From Antrihabitans stalactiti (GTDB taxonomy: Bacteria; Actinomycetota; Actinomycetes; Mycobacteriales; Mycobacteriaceae): a DNA stretch of 64,000 bases. A program made the translations under genes and the position numbers. Each line of letters opens with the position of its first letter. Within the stretch, counting starts at the first letter, position 1. Positions 8,029 through 17,899 of this stretch are shown here, piece by piece. The stretch lies in NCBI RefSeq assembly GCF_012932915.1, contig NZ_VCQU01000004.1:1-64000 (forward strand). The letters are read 5' to 3'. The notes beneath the pieces are model-generated. The model did no database searches. It had not been told where the DNA came from and worked only from the letters and a program-made list of their open reading frames with translations.

Positions 8029-9282
8029 ATGTCAGACGACGTTGCCGCTTCTGGCCATATCCGATTGACCTCACACACCGGCGGCGTCGGTTCGCTGCCG
8101 ATCCGCTGGGGCGCGCCGACTGCGACTGAACGCGGTCCGGTGGTCGGGACCACCACCAAGCGGGCGCACCGCAACGTGATCGGCACCCACAGCGGCTCGT
8201 ACAGCGTGTACCGCGCCCTCGCCGTCGCTGCTGGAGCCTTGTCGCGCCAGCACAAGGCCGACCTCACCAACACCTCCCCCACCGACACCATCGGGCCGCA
8301 CCCGCAGTGGAGCGAACCAGGCAAGATCGTCAGCCTGGACCCCTGGGGCGCCATAGTGGCCGAGGTCTTCGCCGACGAGCTCGCCGCAGGCCACGACATC
8401 CGCCCCTCGATCGCCGTCACGAAGGCGCACGTGATCGTGCCGGAGATCATGGAGGCCATTCAGAAAGGCCGACTGAAACCGGACGGCCGAATTCTGCTGC
8501 CGAGCGGCGCCGCAGTGGTCACGAAGGCCGCCATCGAGCCGGTCTGGCACCTGCCTGGCGTGGCGGAGCGATTCCATTGCAGCGAAACGGATCTGCGCCG
8601 CGTCCTGTTCGAGGAAACCGGCGGCATGTACCCCGAACTCGTCACCCGCTCCGACCTCGAGGTCTTTCTGCCGCCCATCGGCGGGCAGACCATCTACATC
8701 TTCGGCAACCCCTTGCATCTGGCCGATCCCACCGTCGAGCTGACCGCCCGCGTCCACGACGAATGCAACGGCTCTGACGTGTTCGGCAGCGATATCTGTA
8801 CGTGTCGCCCGTACCTCACCCACGCCATCGAGGAATCCATCCAGGGCGCCCAGCGCGGCGGGGTGGGACTGGTTGCCTACTCGCGCAAGGAAGGTCGCGC
8901 ACTGGGTGAGGTGACCAAGTTCCTGGTGTATAACGCTCGCAAGCGCCAGGTCCGCGGCGACACCGCAGACCAGTATTTCGCCCGCACCGAATGCGTAGCG
9001 GGCGTGCAGGACATGCGCTTTCAGGAAATGATGCCCGACGCCTTGCACTGGCTGGGTATCCGAAAGATCCATCGCCTCGTCTCGATGAGCAATATGAAGT
9101 ACGACGCCATCACTGGCTCGGGCATCGAAGTCGGCGAACGGGTCGACCTTCCCGACGACCTTATTCCCGCCGACGCACGAGTGGAGATCGACGCCAAAAT
9201 GGCGGCCGGCTACTTCACACCGGGCGTGGTCCCGGACGCCGAAGAATTGACCAAGCCCAAGGGCCGCGGGTTGGACGGATGA
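8029..9282 (+). CDS. URC1: GTP cyclohydrolase II-like protein of uracil catabolism
   Basis: A 417-residue protein homologous to GTP cyclohydrolase II but with the long N-terminal region typical of URC1 (uracil catabolism 1, known from Lachancea yeasts and bacteria). The zinc cluster C246-x10-C257-x-C259 is visible in CNGSDVFGSDICTCRPYL, followed by SRKEGRALGEVTKF, equivalent to the catalytic arginine/glycine loop of RibA. No DHBP synthase domain is present, so a riboflavin role is unlikely. In the URC pathway this enzyme is thought to act on a uridine-derived nucleotide rather than GTP. GGAGGTCGAGC precedes the ATG at 8029. The stop overlaps the URC4 start (ATGA). Confidence 0.9.
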   Translation: MSDDVAASGHIRLTSHTGGVGSLPIRWGAPTATERGPVVGTTTKRAHRNVIGTHSGSYSVYRALAVAAGALSRQHKADLTNTSPTDTIGPHPQWSEPGKIVSLDPWGAIVAEVFADELAAGHDIRPSIAVTKAHVIVPEIMEAIQKGRLKPDGRILLPSGAAVVTKAAIEPVWHLPGVAERFHCSETDLRRVLFEETGGMYPELVTRSDLEVFLPPIGGQTIYIFGNPLHLADPTVELTARVHDECNGSDVFGSDICTCRPYLTHAIEESIQGAQRGGVGLVAYSRKEGRALGEVTKFLVYNARKRQVRGDTADQYFARTECVAGVQDMRFQEMMPDALHWLGIRKIHRLVSMSNMKYDAITGSGIEVGERVDLPDDLIPADARVEIDAKMAAGYFTPGVVPDAEELTKPKGRGLDG

Positions 9283-10481
9283 CGGTGGCGGATTCCGCGT
9301 CGGCCGCCGTCGTTGCCCTGCGCACAACCGCCGCTGTTCGCGAGCGCGCCAATTTCCTTCTGCGACGAGCGCGGGCGGGCGACTCACGTTGGTTCGTCGT
9401 GGACGACACCGCGTTGGGGGCGTGCGCGGACGAGGTCGTTGCGGTGACGCGGTCCCGCTACCCCGACCTCGCAATTCCCTTCCACAGCCGGTGGCGGCAT
9501 TTCGAGGCTGGCGGCGTGGACCGCAAAGCCGAATTGGACGTCCGGCTCGCCGACCTGGATGCTCCTGCTCGCGCACGCGCCCAGATCGACCTCGTCGTCG
9601 TCAGCGTGCTGCTCGACGCCGGTGCCGGTCCGGACTGGCATTACGACGAGGCCGTGAGCGGGCAGCGTTTCGCGCGGTCCGAGGGTCTGGGTGTGGCGAG
9701 TTGGCACGCATTTCTGAACGGCGTGTTCTCGAGCGACCCTGAGCACCCCTTGCAAGTCGATGCGGCCGGACTGTGCGCCCTCTCGCACGATCGCCTGGGC
9801 GAGGCATTTCAGGCTGGCCCAGCCAATCCGCTTGTGGGCCTTGACGGTCGGGTGCAGTTGTTGCGACGACTGGGCGAGGCGCTCGGTCCGGGCGGTCGGC
9901 CCGGCGACCTGTTCGACGTACTGTCTGCGCCGACGGTCGAAGCCCACGACATCCTGACCCAGCTGCTCGCGTCGCTGTCGGGAATTTGGCTGGCCGACAA
10001 CGACATCGACGGCAAACCACTCGGTGATTGCTGGCGCCACGACGCCATACCCGGCCGCGGACTGACGCAGGGTTGGATGCCGTTTCACAAGCTGTCCCAA
10101 TGGCTGACGTACTCGTTGCTGGAGCCGTTCCAATGGGCGGGCGTGCATGTCGTCGGACTCGATGCGCTGACCGGCTTGCCCGAATATCGCAACGGTGGAC
10201 TACTGCTCGACACCGGCGTGCTGCGGCTGCGCGATGCCGAGTGGAGTGCGCAAACTTGGTCCGTGGCAGATGAATTAGTGGTCGAGTGGCGCGCGCTGAC
10301 CGTTGCGCTGCTGGACGAACTTGCCCCACTCGTGCGCGACCGACTCGGCGTCGATGCCGAGGCGCTGCCGTTGGCCTGCGTCCTCGAAGGCGGCACCTGG
10401 GCCGCGGGGCGCGTCCTGGCGCAACGCCTGCGCGGTGGGCTGCCGCCACTGTCTATCGTCAGCGACGGCACCGTCTTCTAA
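9279..10481 (+). CDS. URC4/DUF1688 uracil catabolism protein
   Basis: A 400-residue DUF1688 protein, the URC4 family that accompanies URC1 in uracil-degrading yeasts and bacteria. Its biochemical step is not established. Recognisable family blocks are [27 protein letters not shown], and the C-terminal half with [26 protein letters not shown] and [13 protein letters not shown]. The His/Trp-rich blocks could form a metal or ligand site, which is inference. The start ATG overlaps the URC1 stop by four bases, so translation is coupled. upp follows 25 bases downstream, making URC1-URC4-upp one operon. Confidence 0.9.
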   Translation: MTVADSASAAVVALRTTAAVRERANFLLRRARAGDSRWFVVDDTALGACADEVVAVTRSRYPDLAIPFHSRWRHFEAGGVDRKAELDVRLADLDAPARARAQIDLVVVSVLLDAGAGPDWHYDEAVSGQRFARSEGLGVASWHAFLNGVFSSDPEHPLQVDAAGLCALSHDRLGEAFQAGPANPLVGLDGRVQLLRRLGEALGPGGRPGDLFDVLSAPTVEAHDILTQLLASLSGIWLADNDIDGKPLGDCWRHDAIPGRGLTQGWMPFHKLSQWLTYSLLEPFQWAGVHVVGLDALTGLPEYRNGGLLLDTGVLRLRDAEWSAQTWSVADELVVEWRALTVALLDELAPLVRDRLGVDAEALPLACVLEGGTWAAGRVLAQRLRGGLPPLSIVSDGTVF

Positions 10482-10506
10482 GGCGCGACTTCTAACAGGA
10501 GGATTC

Positions 10507-11136
10507 ATGGGCGAAGTCCATCTGATCGACCACCCGCTTGTGCAGCACAAGCTCACATTGATGCGTCGTAAGGAGGCTTCCACCAACAGCTTTCGACGCC
10601 TGACGAACGAGATATCGGCTTTGATGACCTACGAGGTCCTGCGCGATATCGCGATGCAGGAGATCGACATCGAGACGCCGCTGGAGGTCACGACCGGCAA
10701 GGTGATCGACGGGAAGAAGCTGGTCTTCGTTTCGATCCTGCGGGCAGGCAACGGCATCCTGGACGGCATGCTTGGGCTGGTCCCCGGCGCGCGTGTCGGC
10801 CACATCGGTCTGTATCGCGACCCCAAAACGCTTGGCGCAGTGGAGTACTACTTCAAGATGCCCGGCGATCTCCACGAGCGCGACGTTGTGGTCGTCGACC
10901 CAATGCTCGCCACCGGCAACTCCGCCGTCGCGGCAGTCGAACGACTGAAGGAATGCAGCCCCAAGTCGATCAAGTTCGTCTGCCTACTGACCTGCCCCGA
11001 GGGCATCGCCGCGTTCCACAAAGCGCACCCCGACGTGCCGCTGTACACAGCCGCGATCGACCGTGGACTCAACGACCACGGCTACATCCTCCCTGGCCTC
11101 GGCGACGCAGGCGACCGCATCTTCGGCACCAAATAG
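10507..11136 (+). CDS. upp: Uracil phosphoribosyltransferase
   Basis: A 209-residue UPRT making UMP from uracil and PRPP, the usual bacterial length. The PRPP loop is [13 protein letters not shown] (residues about 129-141). The uracil-binding C-terminal loop is [20 protein letters not shown]. The N-terminal region [17 protein letters not shown] is also conserved. AGGAGGATTC precedes the ATG at 10507, making it the best-expressed-looking start of the operon. In the URC pathway UPRT is the entry step (URC6), so the gene may serve catabolism as well as salvage. Palindrome copy 4 follows the stop after eight bases. Confidence 0.96.
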   Translation: MGEVHLIDHPLVQHKLTLMRRKEASTNSFRRLTNEISALMTYEVLRDIAMQEIDIETPLEVTTGKVIDGKKLVFVSILRAGNGILDGMLGLVPGARVGHIGLYRDPKTLGAVEYYFKMPGDLHERDVVVVDPMLATGNSAVAAVERLKECSPKSIKFVCLLTCPEGIAAFHKAHPDVPLYTAAIDRGLNDHGYILPGLGDAGDRIFGTK

Positions 11137-11144
11137 CCCCACCC

Positions 11145-11187
11145 CTCGTGAGTCTTTTAGGAGTCTATGGACTCCTAAAAGACTCAC
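11145..11187. repeat. Dispersed palindrome copy 4 (A/T variant)
   Basis: The left arm starts CTCGTGAGTCTTTTAGGAGTC and the right arm GACTCCTAAAAGACTCAC, around a TATG loop. The innermost C has become T and the outer right end is eroded. It lies between upp and the padR promoter. Confidence 0.92.
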
Positions 11188-11193
11188 AGCAGT

Positions 11194-11222
11194 TCTATGC
11201 ATAGATCTGCTAGGTTAGTGAC
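11194..11222 (+). promoter_or_regulatory. padR promoter with palindromic operator
   Basis: TCTATGCATAGA (11194-11205) is a perfect 12-base palindrome of the ATGCAT type bound by PadR proteins. TAGGTT (11211-11216) could be the -10 box. The GTG start at 11223 then lies where transcription should begin, so the message is probably leaderless and autorepressed. Confidence 0.55.
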
Positions 11223-11588
11223 GTGCATATCGACAAAGACCTGGTAGCTGCCTCGGCGACGCCGCTGGTGCTCGGAATTCTCGCCGACGGCGAGTCGTCC
11301 TACGGCTACGCGATTCTCAAGCGAGTCAACGAGCTGTCCGGCGGACGGATGCAATGGACCGACGGGATGCTCTACCCCCTGCTGCATCGCCTGGAACGAC
11401 TCGGCCATGTGTCCTCTTCCTGGCAGTCGGCCGAAACCGGTCGCCGGCGCAAGCACTACGTGATCACCGAGTCCGGGCTCGCCGCGCTCGCCGAACGTCG
11501 TAACCAGTGGACCGTTGTCGCCGGTGCGCTCGACCAAGTCTGGCGCAGCATCCAATTGCCGCCCGCGACCGCGAATGGATGGGCTTGA
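11223..11588 (+). CDS. PadR-family transcriptional regulator
   Basis: A 121-residue PadR protein. The winged helix-turn-helix covers residues 10-85, with ATPLVLGILADGESSYGYAI at the start, WTDGMLYPLLHRLERLG (recognition helix) and the wing GRRRKHYVITESG. A short C-terminal helix follows, as in subfamily 2 members. The downstream membrane-protein gene begins at the last base of its stop codon, so the two are coupled. In actinomycetes PadR plus a permease-prefix membrane protein is a common pair, the regulator sensing a ligand and controlling its own operon. The start is GTG with no ribosome-binding site (see promoter entry). Confidence 0.92.
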   Translation: MHIDKDLVAASATPLVLGILADGESSYGYAILKRVNELSGGRMQWTDGMLYPLLHRLERLGHVSSSWQSAETGRRRKHYVITESGLAALAERRNQWTVVAGALDQVWRSIQLPPATANGWA

Positions 11589-12937
11589 TGGATACCGAAG
11601 CAGAATTGGAATCGCAGATCGGGCAATGGCGCGGCTACGTCGCGCGACGTGTGGCTATTACGGGCGCAGACGTCGATGAGATGGAAGATCATCTGCGCAA
11701 CCAGGTCTCGGACCTGACGACCGCCGGACTTGCTGCCGACGAGGCGTTTCTCGTCGCCGTCAAACGAATGGGCAACGTCGATTCGATCTCTCGCGAGTTC
11801 GCGCGGGAGCACTCCGACCGGCTGTGGAAGCAGCTCGTCCTGATGCCAGCCGAGCTGGACGGCGACCACGCCCGGCCGAAGTACGAACTGATCGTCGTTC
11901 TCGTACTGGCCTTCGCCGCGGGACTCGCGGTGAAGATCGGCACCACGCTCATCGACGACGAAGCCACTGCCGCGCGCAATATCAGCCTCTTCGTCCTCCC
12001 GTTCCTTGCCGCGTATTTCGCCTGGAAACGTCAGATGAACTGGCGGGCAGCAGCGACCCTGCTCATCCCCGTTGCGTTGGTCGCCATCGTGCTGAACGCC
12101 TTCCCTTTCGCACACGAGGGCGCGACCGAGATCCTCGCCGCCATTCACGCGCCGATCGCGTTGTGGTTCGTCGTCGGCGTCGCTTACGTCGGCGGCGAAT
12201 GGCGCTCCGATCGACGCCGGATGGACTTCGTCCGATTCACCGGTGAATGGTTCGTCTATCTCGTTCTCCTCGGACTCGGCGGCGGCGTACTGACCGGCCT
12301 GACGGTCGCTGGGTTCGACGCGGTCGGCATGAACATCGAAGGGGTCATCGGCGATTGGATTGCGCCGTTCGGCGCTGCGGGCGCGGTCATTGTCGCCGCG
12401 TGGCTGGTCGAGGCCAAACAGAACGTGGTGGAGAACATCGCACCGGTCCTCACGCGCGTGTTCACCCCGCTGACTGTCGTCATGCTGCTTGCTTTGCTCG
12501 TCGCCCTGGCCACCACTGGCAGCGTCGTCGACGTCGACCGCAATCTGCTGATCCAGATGGACCTCATTCTGGTCTTGGTCCTTGGACTGCTGCTCTACGC
12601 AATTTCCGCGCGCGACCCATCTACCCCGCCTGGCATCTTCGACTGGCTGCAAGTGGTCCTTGTGATCAGCGCGCTGGCCGTCGATGCGGTCATGCTCGTT
12701 GCGATGCTCACGCGGATCGCGGAGTTCGGGTTCACCCCGAACAAGACGGTGGCGCTCGGGATGAACCTGGTGCTGCTCGTCAACTTGGCTTGGTCCGCCC
12801 GACTCGGTCTCGGTTTCGTCCGTGGGCGGCGTGGCTTCGGCGAGGTCGAACGCTGGCAGACCCGATACCTCCCGATCTACGGCCTCTGGGCTGCGGTGGT
12901 GGTCGTCGCGATGCCCCCGATCTTCGACTTCGCCTAG
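11588..12937 (+). CDS. Permease-prefix-domain membrane protein of unknown function
   Basis: A 449-residue protein. The first 85 residues form a soluble 'permease prefix' helical domain (LESQIGQWRGYVARR, then MEDHLRNQVSDL and DEAFLVAVKRMGNVD), a module found before ABC permeases and downstream of padR genes. The rest has about ten hydrophobic spans, with no ATP-binding or transporter signature recognised. The ATG at 11588 overlaps the padR TGA by one base (TGATG), showing tight coupling. Function unknown; a membrane stress or transport role under PadR control is inferred from context only. Confidence 0.85.
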   Translation: MDTEAELESQIGQWRGYVARRVAITGADVDEMEDHLRNQVSDLTTAGLAADEAFLVAVKRMGNVDSISREFAREHSDRLWKQLVLMPAELDGDHARPKYELIVVLVLAFAAGLAVKIGTTLIDDEATAARNISLFVLPFLAAYFAWKRQMNWRAAATLLIPVALVAIVLNAFPFAHEGATEILAAIHAPIALWFVVGVAYVGGEWRSDRRRMDFVRFTGEWFVYLVLLGLGGGVLTGLTVAGFDAVGMNIEGVIGDWIAPFGAAGAVIVAAWLVEAKQNVVENIAPVLTRVFTPLTVVMLLALLVALATTGSVVDVDRNLLIQMDLILVLVLGLLLYAISARDPSTPPGIFDWLQVVLVISALAVDAVMLVAMLTRIAEFGFTPNKTVALGMNLVLLVNLAWSARLGLGFVRGRRGFGEVERWQTRYLPIYGLWAAVVVVAMPPIFDFA

Positions 12938-12939
12938 CC

Positions 12940-12986
12940 CCTCGTGAGTCTTTTGGGAGTCCCTGGACTCCTAAAAGACTCACGAC
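12940..12986. repeat. Dispersed palindrome copy 5 (G/T wobble variant)
   Basis: The left arm is CTCGTGAGTCTTTTGGGAGTCC and the right arm GGACTCCTAAAAGACTCACGA, loop CT. At the variable position the left arm has G against T in the right arm: mismatched in DNA but a G-U pair in RNA from the plus strand. It starts directly after the stop codon at 12937. Confidence 0.93.
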
Positions 12987-13002
12987 CATTGGCGGTGGTT
13001 GA

Positions 13003-13028
13003 ATACCCCTGGGGGGTAGGTGTATGGT
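13003..13028 (+). promoter_or_regulatory. CsoR operator/promoter of the copper operon
   Basis: ATACCCCTGGGGGGTAGG (13003-13020) is a G/C-tract inverted repeat of the form TACCC-N-GGGTA, the known CsoR operator type. TATGGT at 13023-13028 could serve as a -10 for a leaderless start at the ATG at 13036. The cognate csoR gene is the last gene of the operon. Confidence 0.75.
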
Positions 13029-13035
13029 TGCCGTC

Positions 13036-15261
13036 ATGACCGACGTCGAATTGCTCATCGGCGGCATGACCTGCGCTTCCTGTGCCAACCGAATCGAAAA
13101 GAAGCTGAACAAGCTCGAGGGTGTCACGGCCACCGTCAACTACGCGACGGAAAAAGCGCACGTCACCTTCGATGCAGCGACCGCACCCGACGACCTGATC
13201 GCCACCGTCGAACAGGCCGGCTACACCGCAACACTCCCCCGCCGCGAACCCGCGGAATCCGGAGCAGAGGTCGATCCGGTCGCGTCGTTGCGGCACCGCC
13301 TACTGGTCTCGTTGGCGCTGAGCATCCCCGTTGTTGCCATGGCGATGATCCCGGCGCTGCAGTTCACCAACTGGCAGTGGCTGTCGCTCACCCTCGCGGC
13401 GCCAGTTGTCGTGTGGGGTGCATGGCCGTTCCATACGGCGGCCTGGGCAAACCTGCGCCACGGCACGGCGACCATGGACACGTTGGTGTCGATCGGCACG
13501 TTGGCCGCGCTCGGCTGGTCGGTCTACGCCTTGTTCTGGGGCATGGCTGGAATGCCGGGGATGAAGCACGCTTTCGAACTGTCGATCGCCCGCAGCGACG
13601 GCACCGGAAATATCTACCTGGAAGCGGCTGCCGGCGTCACGACGTTCGTGCTTGCAGGGCGCTATTTCGAGGTCCGAGCCAAGCGGCGCGCAGGCGCAGC
13701 GCTCCGCGCGCTGCTGGAGCTCGGTGCAAAAGACGTGTCCCGGCTGCGCGACGGCGTCGAGGAACGAATCAGCATCGACCGACTCGCCGTCGGCGACCAC
13801 TTCGTCGTGCGACCAGGCGAGAAGATCGCCACCGACGGCGTCGTCGTCACCGGCTCGTCGGCAGTCGATGCATCGATGATCACGGGTGAATCCGTCCCCG
13901 TCGAGGTCGCACCCGGCGACGCAGTCGTCGGCGCAACAGGCAACGTCGGCGGACGAATCATCGTGCGCGCCACCCGGATCGGATCCGACACACAGCTCGC
14001 TCAGATGGCGAAGCTGGTCGAGGACGCGCAGACCGGCAAAGCGCAGGCGCAACGATTGGCCGACACGATCTCCGGGATCTTCGTGCCGATCGTCGTCGCC
14101 ATATCGGTTGCCACACTTGGTTTCTGGATCGGCACCGGCGGCTCGATCGCTGCGGCATTCACCGCGGCCGTCGCGGTCCTGATCATCGCCTGCCCCTGCG
14201 CGCTCGGGCTGGCGACGCCGACCGCGCTGCTCGTGGGCACCGGGCGGGGCGCCCAACTGGGTATCCTCATCAAGGGACCCGAGGTCCTCGAATCCACCCG
14301 CCGCGTCGACACCATCGTGCTCGACAAGACCGGCACGGTCACTACCGGCAAAATGGCGTTGCTCGACGTCGTCACAGCCGACGGGGAGCACGCCGACGAC
14401 GTACTACGGATTGCCGGGGCACTCGAAGACTCGTCGGAACACCCGATCGCAGTCGCCATCGCGAAGGGTGCACGCGAACGGGTCGGGACGCTGCCCGAGG
14501 TCGAAACCTTCACCAACATCGAGGGTCTCGGCGTCCAAGGCGTCGTCGACGGTCATGCGGTGGTCGTCGGCCGCCCCCGCCTGTTGGCCGACTGGTCGCT
14601 GCGGCTGCCTGCTGAGCTCGACGCAGCCCTGAGCGCAGCCGAAGCCAAAGGCCGAACAGCGGTCGCGGTGGGGTGGGACGGCGTCGCGCGCGGAGTGCTC
14701 GTTGTTGCCGATGCCGTCAAACCGACATCGGCAGCCGCCATCACGCAACTGCGCGCGCTGGGTTTGACGCCGATCATGCTCACCGGCGACAACGCTGCTG
14801 CCGCAAGGGCAATCGCCGACCAGGTCGGCATCGAGACCGTCATCGCGGAAGTGCTGCCGCAGGACAAGGTCGACACGATCAAGCGCTTGCAGTCCGAGGG
14901 CAAGGTAGTGGCGATGGTCGGCGACGGCATCAACGACGCCGCCGCCCTGGCGCAGGCCGACCTCGGCCTGGCGATGGGCACTGGCACCGACGTCGCGATC
15001 GAAGCCAGCGACCTCACCCTCGTCCGCGGGGACCTGCGGGCGGCTGCCGATGCGATCCGCTTGTCCCGCAGAACCTTACGGACGATCAAGGGAAATCTGT
15101 TCTGGGCCTTCGGCTACAACGTCGCTGCCATACCTTTGGCCGCGGCCGGACTGCTCAATCCAATGCTGGCGGGCGCTGCAATGGCCTTCTCGTCGGTGTT
15201 CGTCGTCAGTAACAGCCTGCGCTTGCGCCGGTTCCGCTCGGCTACGGGAGAACAATCATGA
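13036..15261 (+). CDS. copA: Copper-exporting P1B-1 ATPase (CopA/CtpV type)
   Basis: A 741-residue Cu(+) exporter. An N-terminal HMA domain carries GGMTCASC (Cys13, Cys16). Membrane helix six carries the CPC transport motif ([14 protein letters not shown], about residue 386). The phosphorylated Asp is in [11 protein letters not shown] (about 430), the actuator loop is ITGESVP, and the hinge is [18 protein letters not shown]. It pumps Cu(I) from the cytoplasm using ATP. The start at 13036 was preferred to the ATG at 13024 because the latter would sit inside the likely promoter. The stop overlaps the next ATPase start (ATGA). Confidence 0.94.
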   Translation: MTDVELLIGGMTCASCANRIEKKLNKLEGVTATVNYATEKAHVTFDAATAPDDLIATVEQAGYTATLPRREPAESGAEVDPVASLRHRLLVSLALSIPVVAMAMIPALQFTNWQWLSLTLAAPVVVWGAWPFHTAAWANLRHGTATMDTLVSIGTLAALGWSVYALFWGMAGMPGMKHAFELSIARSDGTGNIYLEAAAGVTTFVLAGRYFEVRAKRRAGAALRALLELGAKDVSRLRDGVEERISIDRLAVGDHFVVRPGEKIATDGVVVTGSSAVDASMITGESVPVEVAPGDAVVGATGNVGGRIIVRATRIGSDTQLAQMAKLVEDAQTGKAQAQRLADTISGIFVPIVVAISVATLGFWIGTGGSIAAAFTAAVAVLIIACPCALGLATPTALLVGTGRGAQLGILIKGPEVLESTRRVDTIVLDKTGTVTTGKMALLDVVTADGEHADDVLRIAGALEDSSEHPIAVAIAKGARERVGTLPEVETFTNIEGLGVQGVVDGHAVVVGRPRLLADWSLRLPAELDAALSAAEAKGRTAVAVGWDGVARGVLVVADAVKPTSAAAITQLRALGLTPIMLTGDNAAAARAIADQVGIETVIAEVLPQDKVDTIKRLQSEGKVVAMVGDGINDAAALAQADLGLAMGTGTDVAIEASDLTLVRGDLRAAADAIRLSRRTLRTIKGNLFWAFGYNVAAIPLAAAGLLNPMLAGAAMAFSSVFVVSNSLRLRRFRSATGEQS

Positions 15262-17546
15262 GTGGAGAACGCACCGCGGTTCTCGAGGTCGGCGGCCTCA
15301 ACTGGGCCACGTCGAAATCCATTGTCGAAAACACACTTTCGGCTCGACCGGGTGTGCTCGACGTCGACGCCAACCCGGTCGCGCAAACTGCGACCGTCAC
15401 CTACGACCCCGAAGCAACGTCGATCGCCGCACTTACCGAGTGGGTCCAGGATTGCGGCTATCACTGTGCAGGACAATCGGTTCCGGCCCATGTTTGCGTT
15501 CCGGCGCACGAGCACGGCGACCACGAGCACGACGCAATGGGCCATGGCGGCAGCCACGCGGGAATGTCGATGGACGGCATGGTCCGCGATATGCGGAACC
15601 GGTTCTTCGTCGCCGCGATCCTGTCGATCCCGATTCTGTTGTGGTCACCGATCGGACGCGACGTCTTCGGCTTCACGGCCGCGGCACCGTTCGGGCTTCG
15701 CGACGACGTGTTCTCGCTGCTGTTGTCGATCCCGGTGATCTTCTACTCGGCGTGGATCTTCTTCGACGGCGCGTTCCGTGCGCTGCGTGCGCGAACCCTC
15801 GACATGATGGTGCTCGTCGCGGTCGGAGTCGGCACGGGCTGGCTGTACAGCCTCTTCACCACCCTCACCGGCGGCGGCGAGGTGTTCTACGAAGCGGCCA
15901 CCGTGCTGACTGCTTTCGTGCTGCTCGGGCACTGGTTCGAGATGCGGGCCCGCGGCGGAGCGAACGACGCGATCCGCGCCTTGCTGGAACTCGCGCCACC
16001 GGTCGCGCTCGTCATTCGCGACGGCGAACCGGTCGAGACGCCGACCTCGGAAGTCCAGGTTGGCGATCTGCTGCTCATCCGTCCCGGAGCCAAGATTCCG
16101 GTCGACGGCAGCGTCGAAGACGGCCGGTCCGAGGTCGACGAATCGATGGTCACCGGCGAAAGCCTGCCGGTCGACAAGACGGCTGGGTCGCAGGTGATCG
16201 GTGCGTCGATCAATACCACCGGCACCCTTCGGGTGCGAGCAACCAAGGTCGGGTCCGACACCGCGCTCGCTCAGATCGTCGCACTCGTTCAGGAAGCCCA
16301 GAACTCACGCGCGCCTGGCCAACGATTGGCCGACCGCGCAGCATTCTGGCTGGTACTCGTCGCGCTGCTGGGTGGTCTCGGCACCTTCCTGGTCTGGCTG
16401 CTGGTCGGCGACAGCCCCCAGATGGCTCTGCTGTTCGCGATCACCGTCGTAGTGATCACCTGCCCCGACGCGCTCGGTTTGGCTACTCCGACCGCGATCA
16501 TGGTCGGCACCGGACTGGGCGCGAAGCGTGGCGTCCTGTTCAAGAACGCGACAGCACTGGAAACCTCAGCCCGCATCGACACAGTCGTGATGGACAAGAC
16601 CGGGACCCTGACCAAGGGTGAACCCGAGGTCACCGACGTGCTTGTCGACGGGCTCGGCGAGGACGAGATGTTGACTCTCGCCGCCGCGGTCGAGCGCGAA
16701 TCCGAGCATCCGTTGGCGGGTGCCGTGGTCCGGCACAGCGTCGAGCGCGGACTTGCTCCCCGGCTCGCTGCAGACTTCCGGAACGTGCCGGGCCACGGCG
16801 CCTCTGCCGAGGTCGACGGTCACCGCGTCATCGTCGGAACCCGCAAATTGATGACCGATGAGCAGGTCGAGTTGGGCGCCCTGACTGCGAAGCGCGACGA
16901 ACTCGCCGATGCTGGACGCACGGCGGTTCTCGTTGCGGTCGACGGACGTGTGGTCGGCGTGATCGCGATGGCTGACGCAGCTCGCGACACCGCAGCACGC
17001 GCAGTGTCGACATTGCACGACGCCGGAATCAACGTCGTCATGTTGTCCGGCGACAATCGCGCCACCGCCGAGCGGATCGCGTCGCAGCTCGGCATCGACT
17101 CGGTCATCGCCGAGGTGCTGCCGCAGGACAAGTCGGCAAAGATCACCGAGCTGCAGGCGGCCGGCAAGCGGGTGGCCATGGTCGGCGACGGCGTCAACGA
17201 CGCGCCAGCGTTGGCGCAAGCCGATCTCGGCATCGCTATCGGCGCCGGCACCGACGTTGCCATCGAAACCGCGGATGTTGTTCTGATGCGGTCGGATCCG
17301 CTCGATGTCGCGTTGGCATTGCGGATCGGCAAGGGCACTGTGCGCAAGATGCGCCAGAACCTCGGGTGGGCAATCGGATACAATTTGATCGCGCTGCCGA
17401 TTGCGGCAGGCGTCTTCGAACCTTCCCTCGGACTGGTGCTTCGACCGGAAATCGCAGCGCTGTCGATGTCGGGATCCAGCCTGATCGTCGCGGTGAACGC
17501 GCTGCTGCTCAAGCGATTGAAACTGCCACAGCAGGTTGAGGTTTGA
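15258..17546 (+). CDS. P1B-type metal ATPase with CPD transport motif
   Basis: A 762-residue P1B ATPase with unusual metal-site features. The N-terminal HMA-like fold (residues 6-70) lacks the CxxC metal ligands ([11 protein letters not shown] in place of GMTCxxC). It is followed by a His/Met-rich linker (residues about 75-115, with [15 protein letters not shown]). The helix-six motif is CPD (C402-P-D404, [15 protein letters not shown]) instead of CPC, CPH or SPC. The catalytic core is intact: [11 protein letters not shown] (D446), [25 protein letters not shown]. Copper or silver (perhaps Cu(II), as in CopB-like pumps with His-rich N-termini) is likely from the operon; the selectivity is not settled by the sequence. 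Confidence 0.88.
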   Translation: MSGERTAVLEVGGLNWATSKSIVENTLSARPGVLDVDANPVAQTATVTYDPEATSIAALTEWVQDCGYHCAGQSVPAHVCVPAHEHGDHEHDAMGHGGSHAGMSMDGMVRDMRNRFFVAAILSIPILLWSPIGRDVFGFTAAAPFGLRDDVFSLLLSIPVIFYSAWIFFDGAFRALRARTLDMMVLVAVGVGTGWLYSLFTTLTGGGEVFYEAATVLTAFVLLGHWFEMRARGGANDAIRALLELAPPVALVIRDGEPVETPTSEVQVGDLLLIRPGAKIPVDGSVEDGRSEVDESMVTGESLPVDKTAGSQVIGASINTTGTLRVRATKVGSDTALAQIVALVQEAQNSRAPGQRLADRAAFWLVLVALLGGLGTFLVWLLVGDSPQMALLFAITVVVITCPDALGLATPTAIMVGTGLGAKRGVLFKNATALETSARIDTVVMDKTGTLTKGEPEVTDVLVDGLGEDEMLTLAAAVERESEHPLAGAVVRHSVERGLAPRLAADFRNVPGHGASAEVDGHRVIVGTRKLMTDEQVELGALTAKRDELADAGRTAVLVAVDGRVVGVIAMADAARDTAARAVSTLHDAGINVVMLSGDNRATAERIASQLGIDSVIAEVLPQDKSAKITELQAAGKRVAMVGDGVNDAPALAQADLGIAIGAGTDVAIETADVVLMRSDPLDVALALRIGKGTVRKMRQNLGWAIGYNLIALPIAAGVFEPSLGLVLRPEIAALSMSGSSLIVAVNALLLKRLKLPQQVEV

Positions 17547-17573
17547 TGACCAGGTTCGAATCGAGGAGTACCC

Positions 17574-17888
17574 ATGGCCGACGACACCGCTGACGGACAC
17601 GATCACGCGCACGGCTACATCACGGCCAAGGAGGACTACCTCAAGCGACTTCGCCGGATCGAAGGTCAGGCACGCGGGCTGCAACGCATGGTCGAAGAAG
17701 AGAAGTACTGCATCGACATCCTGACCCAGGTCTCGGCCATGACCTCAGCTCTGCAGTCGGTGGCCATCGCCTTGCTCGACGACCACATCAGCCACTGCGT
17801 CGTCGACGCGGCCGTCGCAGGCGGACCCGAGGCCGAAGCGAAGATCAAAGAGGCCACCGACGCGATCGCCCGCCTCGTACGGTCCTAG
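17574..17888 (+). CDS. csoR: CsoR copper-sensing repressor
   Basis: A 104-residue all-helical DUF156 repressor. The Cu(I) ligands C46, H71 and C75 show the same spacing as the C36-H61-C65 triad of Mycobacterium tuberculosis CsoR. The DNA-contact basic region reads KRLRRIEGQARGLQRM. An N-terminal HDHAH tail could add metal affinity. GAGGAG precedes the ATG. It ends the copA-ATPase-csoR operon and should repress it at the operator upstream of copA, releasing it when Cu(I) binds. Confidence 0.94.
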   Translation: MADDTADGHDHAHGYITAKEDYLKRLRRIEGQARGLQRMVEEEKYCIDILTQVSAMTSALQSVAIALLDDHISHCVVDAAVAGGPEAEAKIKEATDAIARLVRS

Positions 17889-17899
17889 CCGAGCTGACG

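Noticed and set aside
8071-9576. 501-codon frame antisense to URC1
   Set aside because: Fully antisense to a gene with conserved zinc motifs; no start signal or domain.
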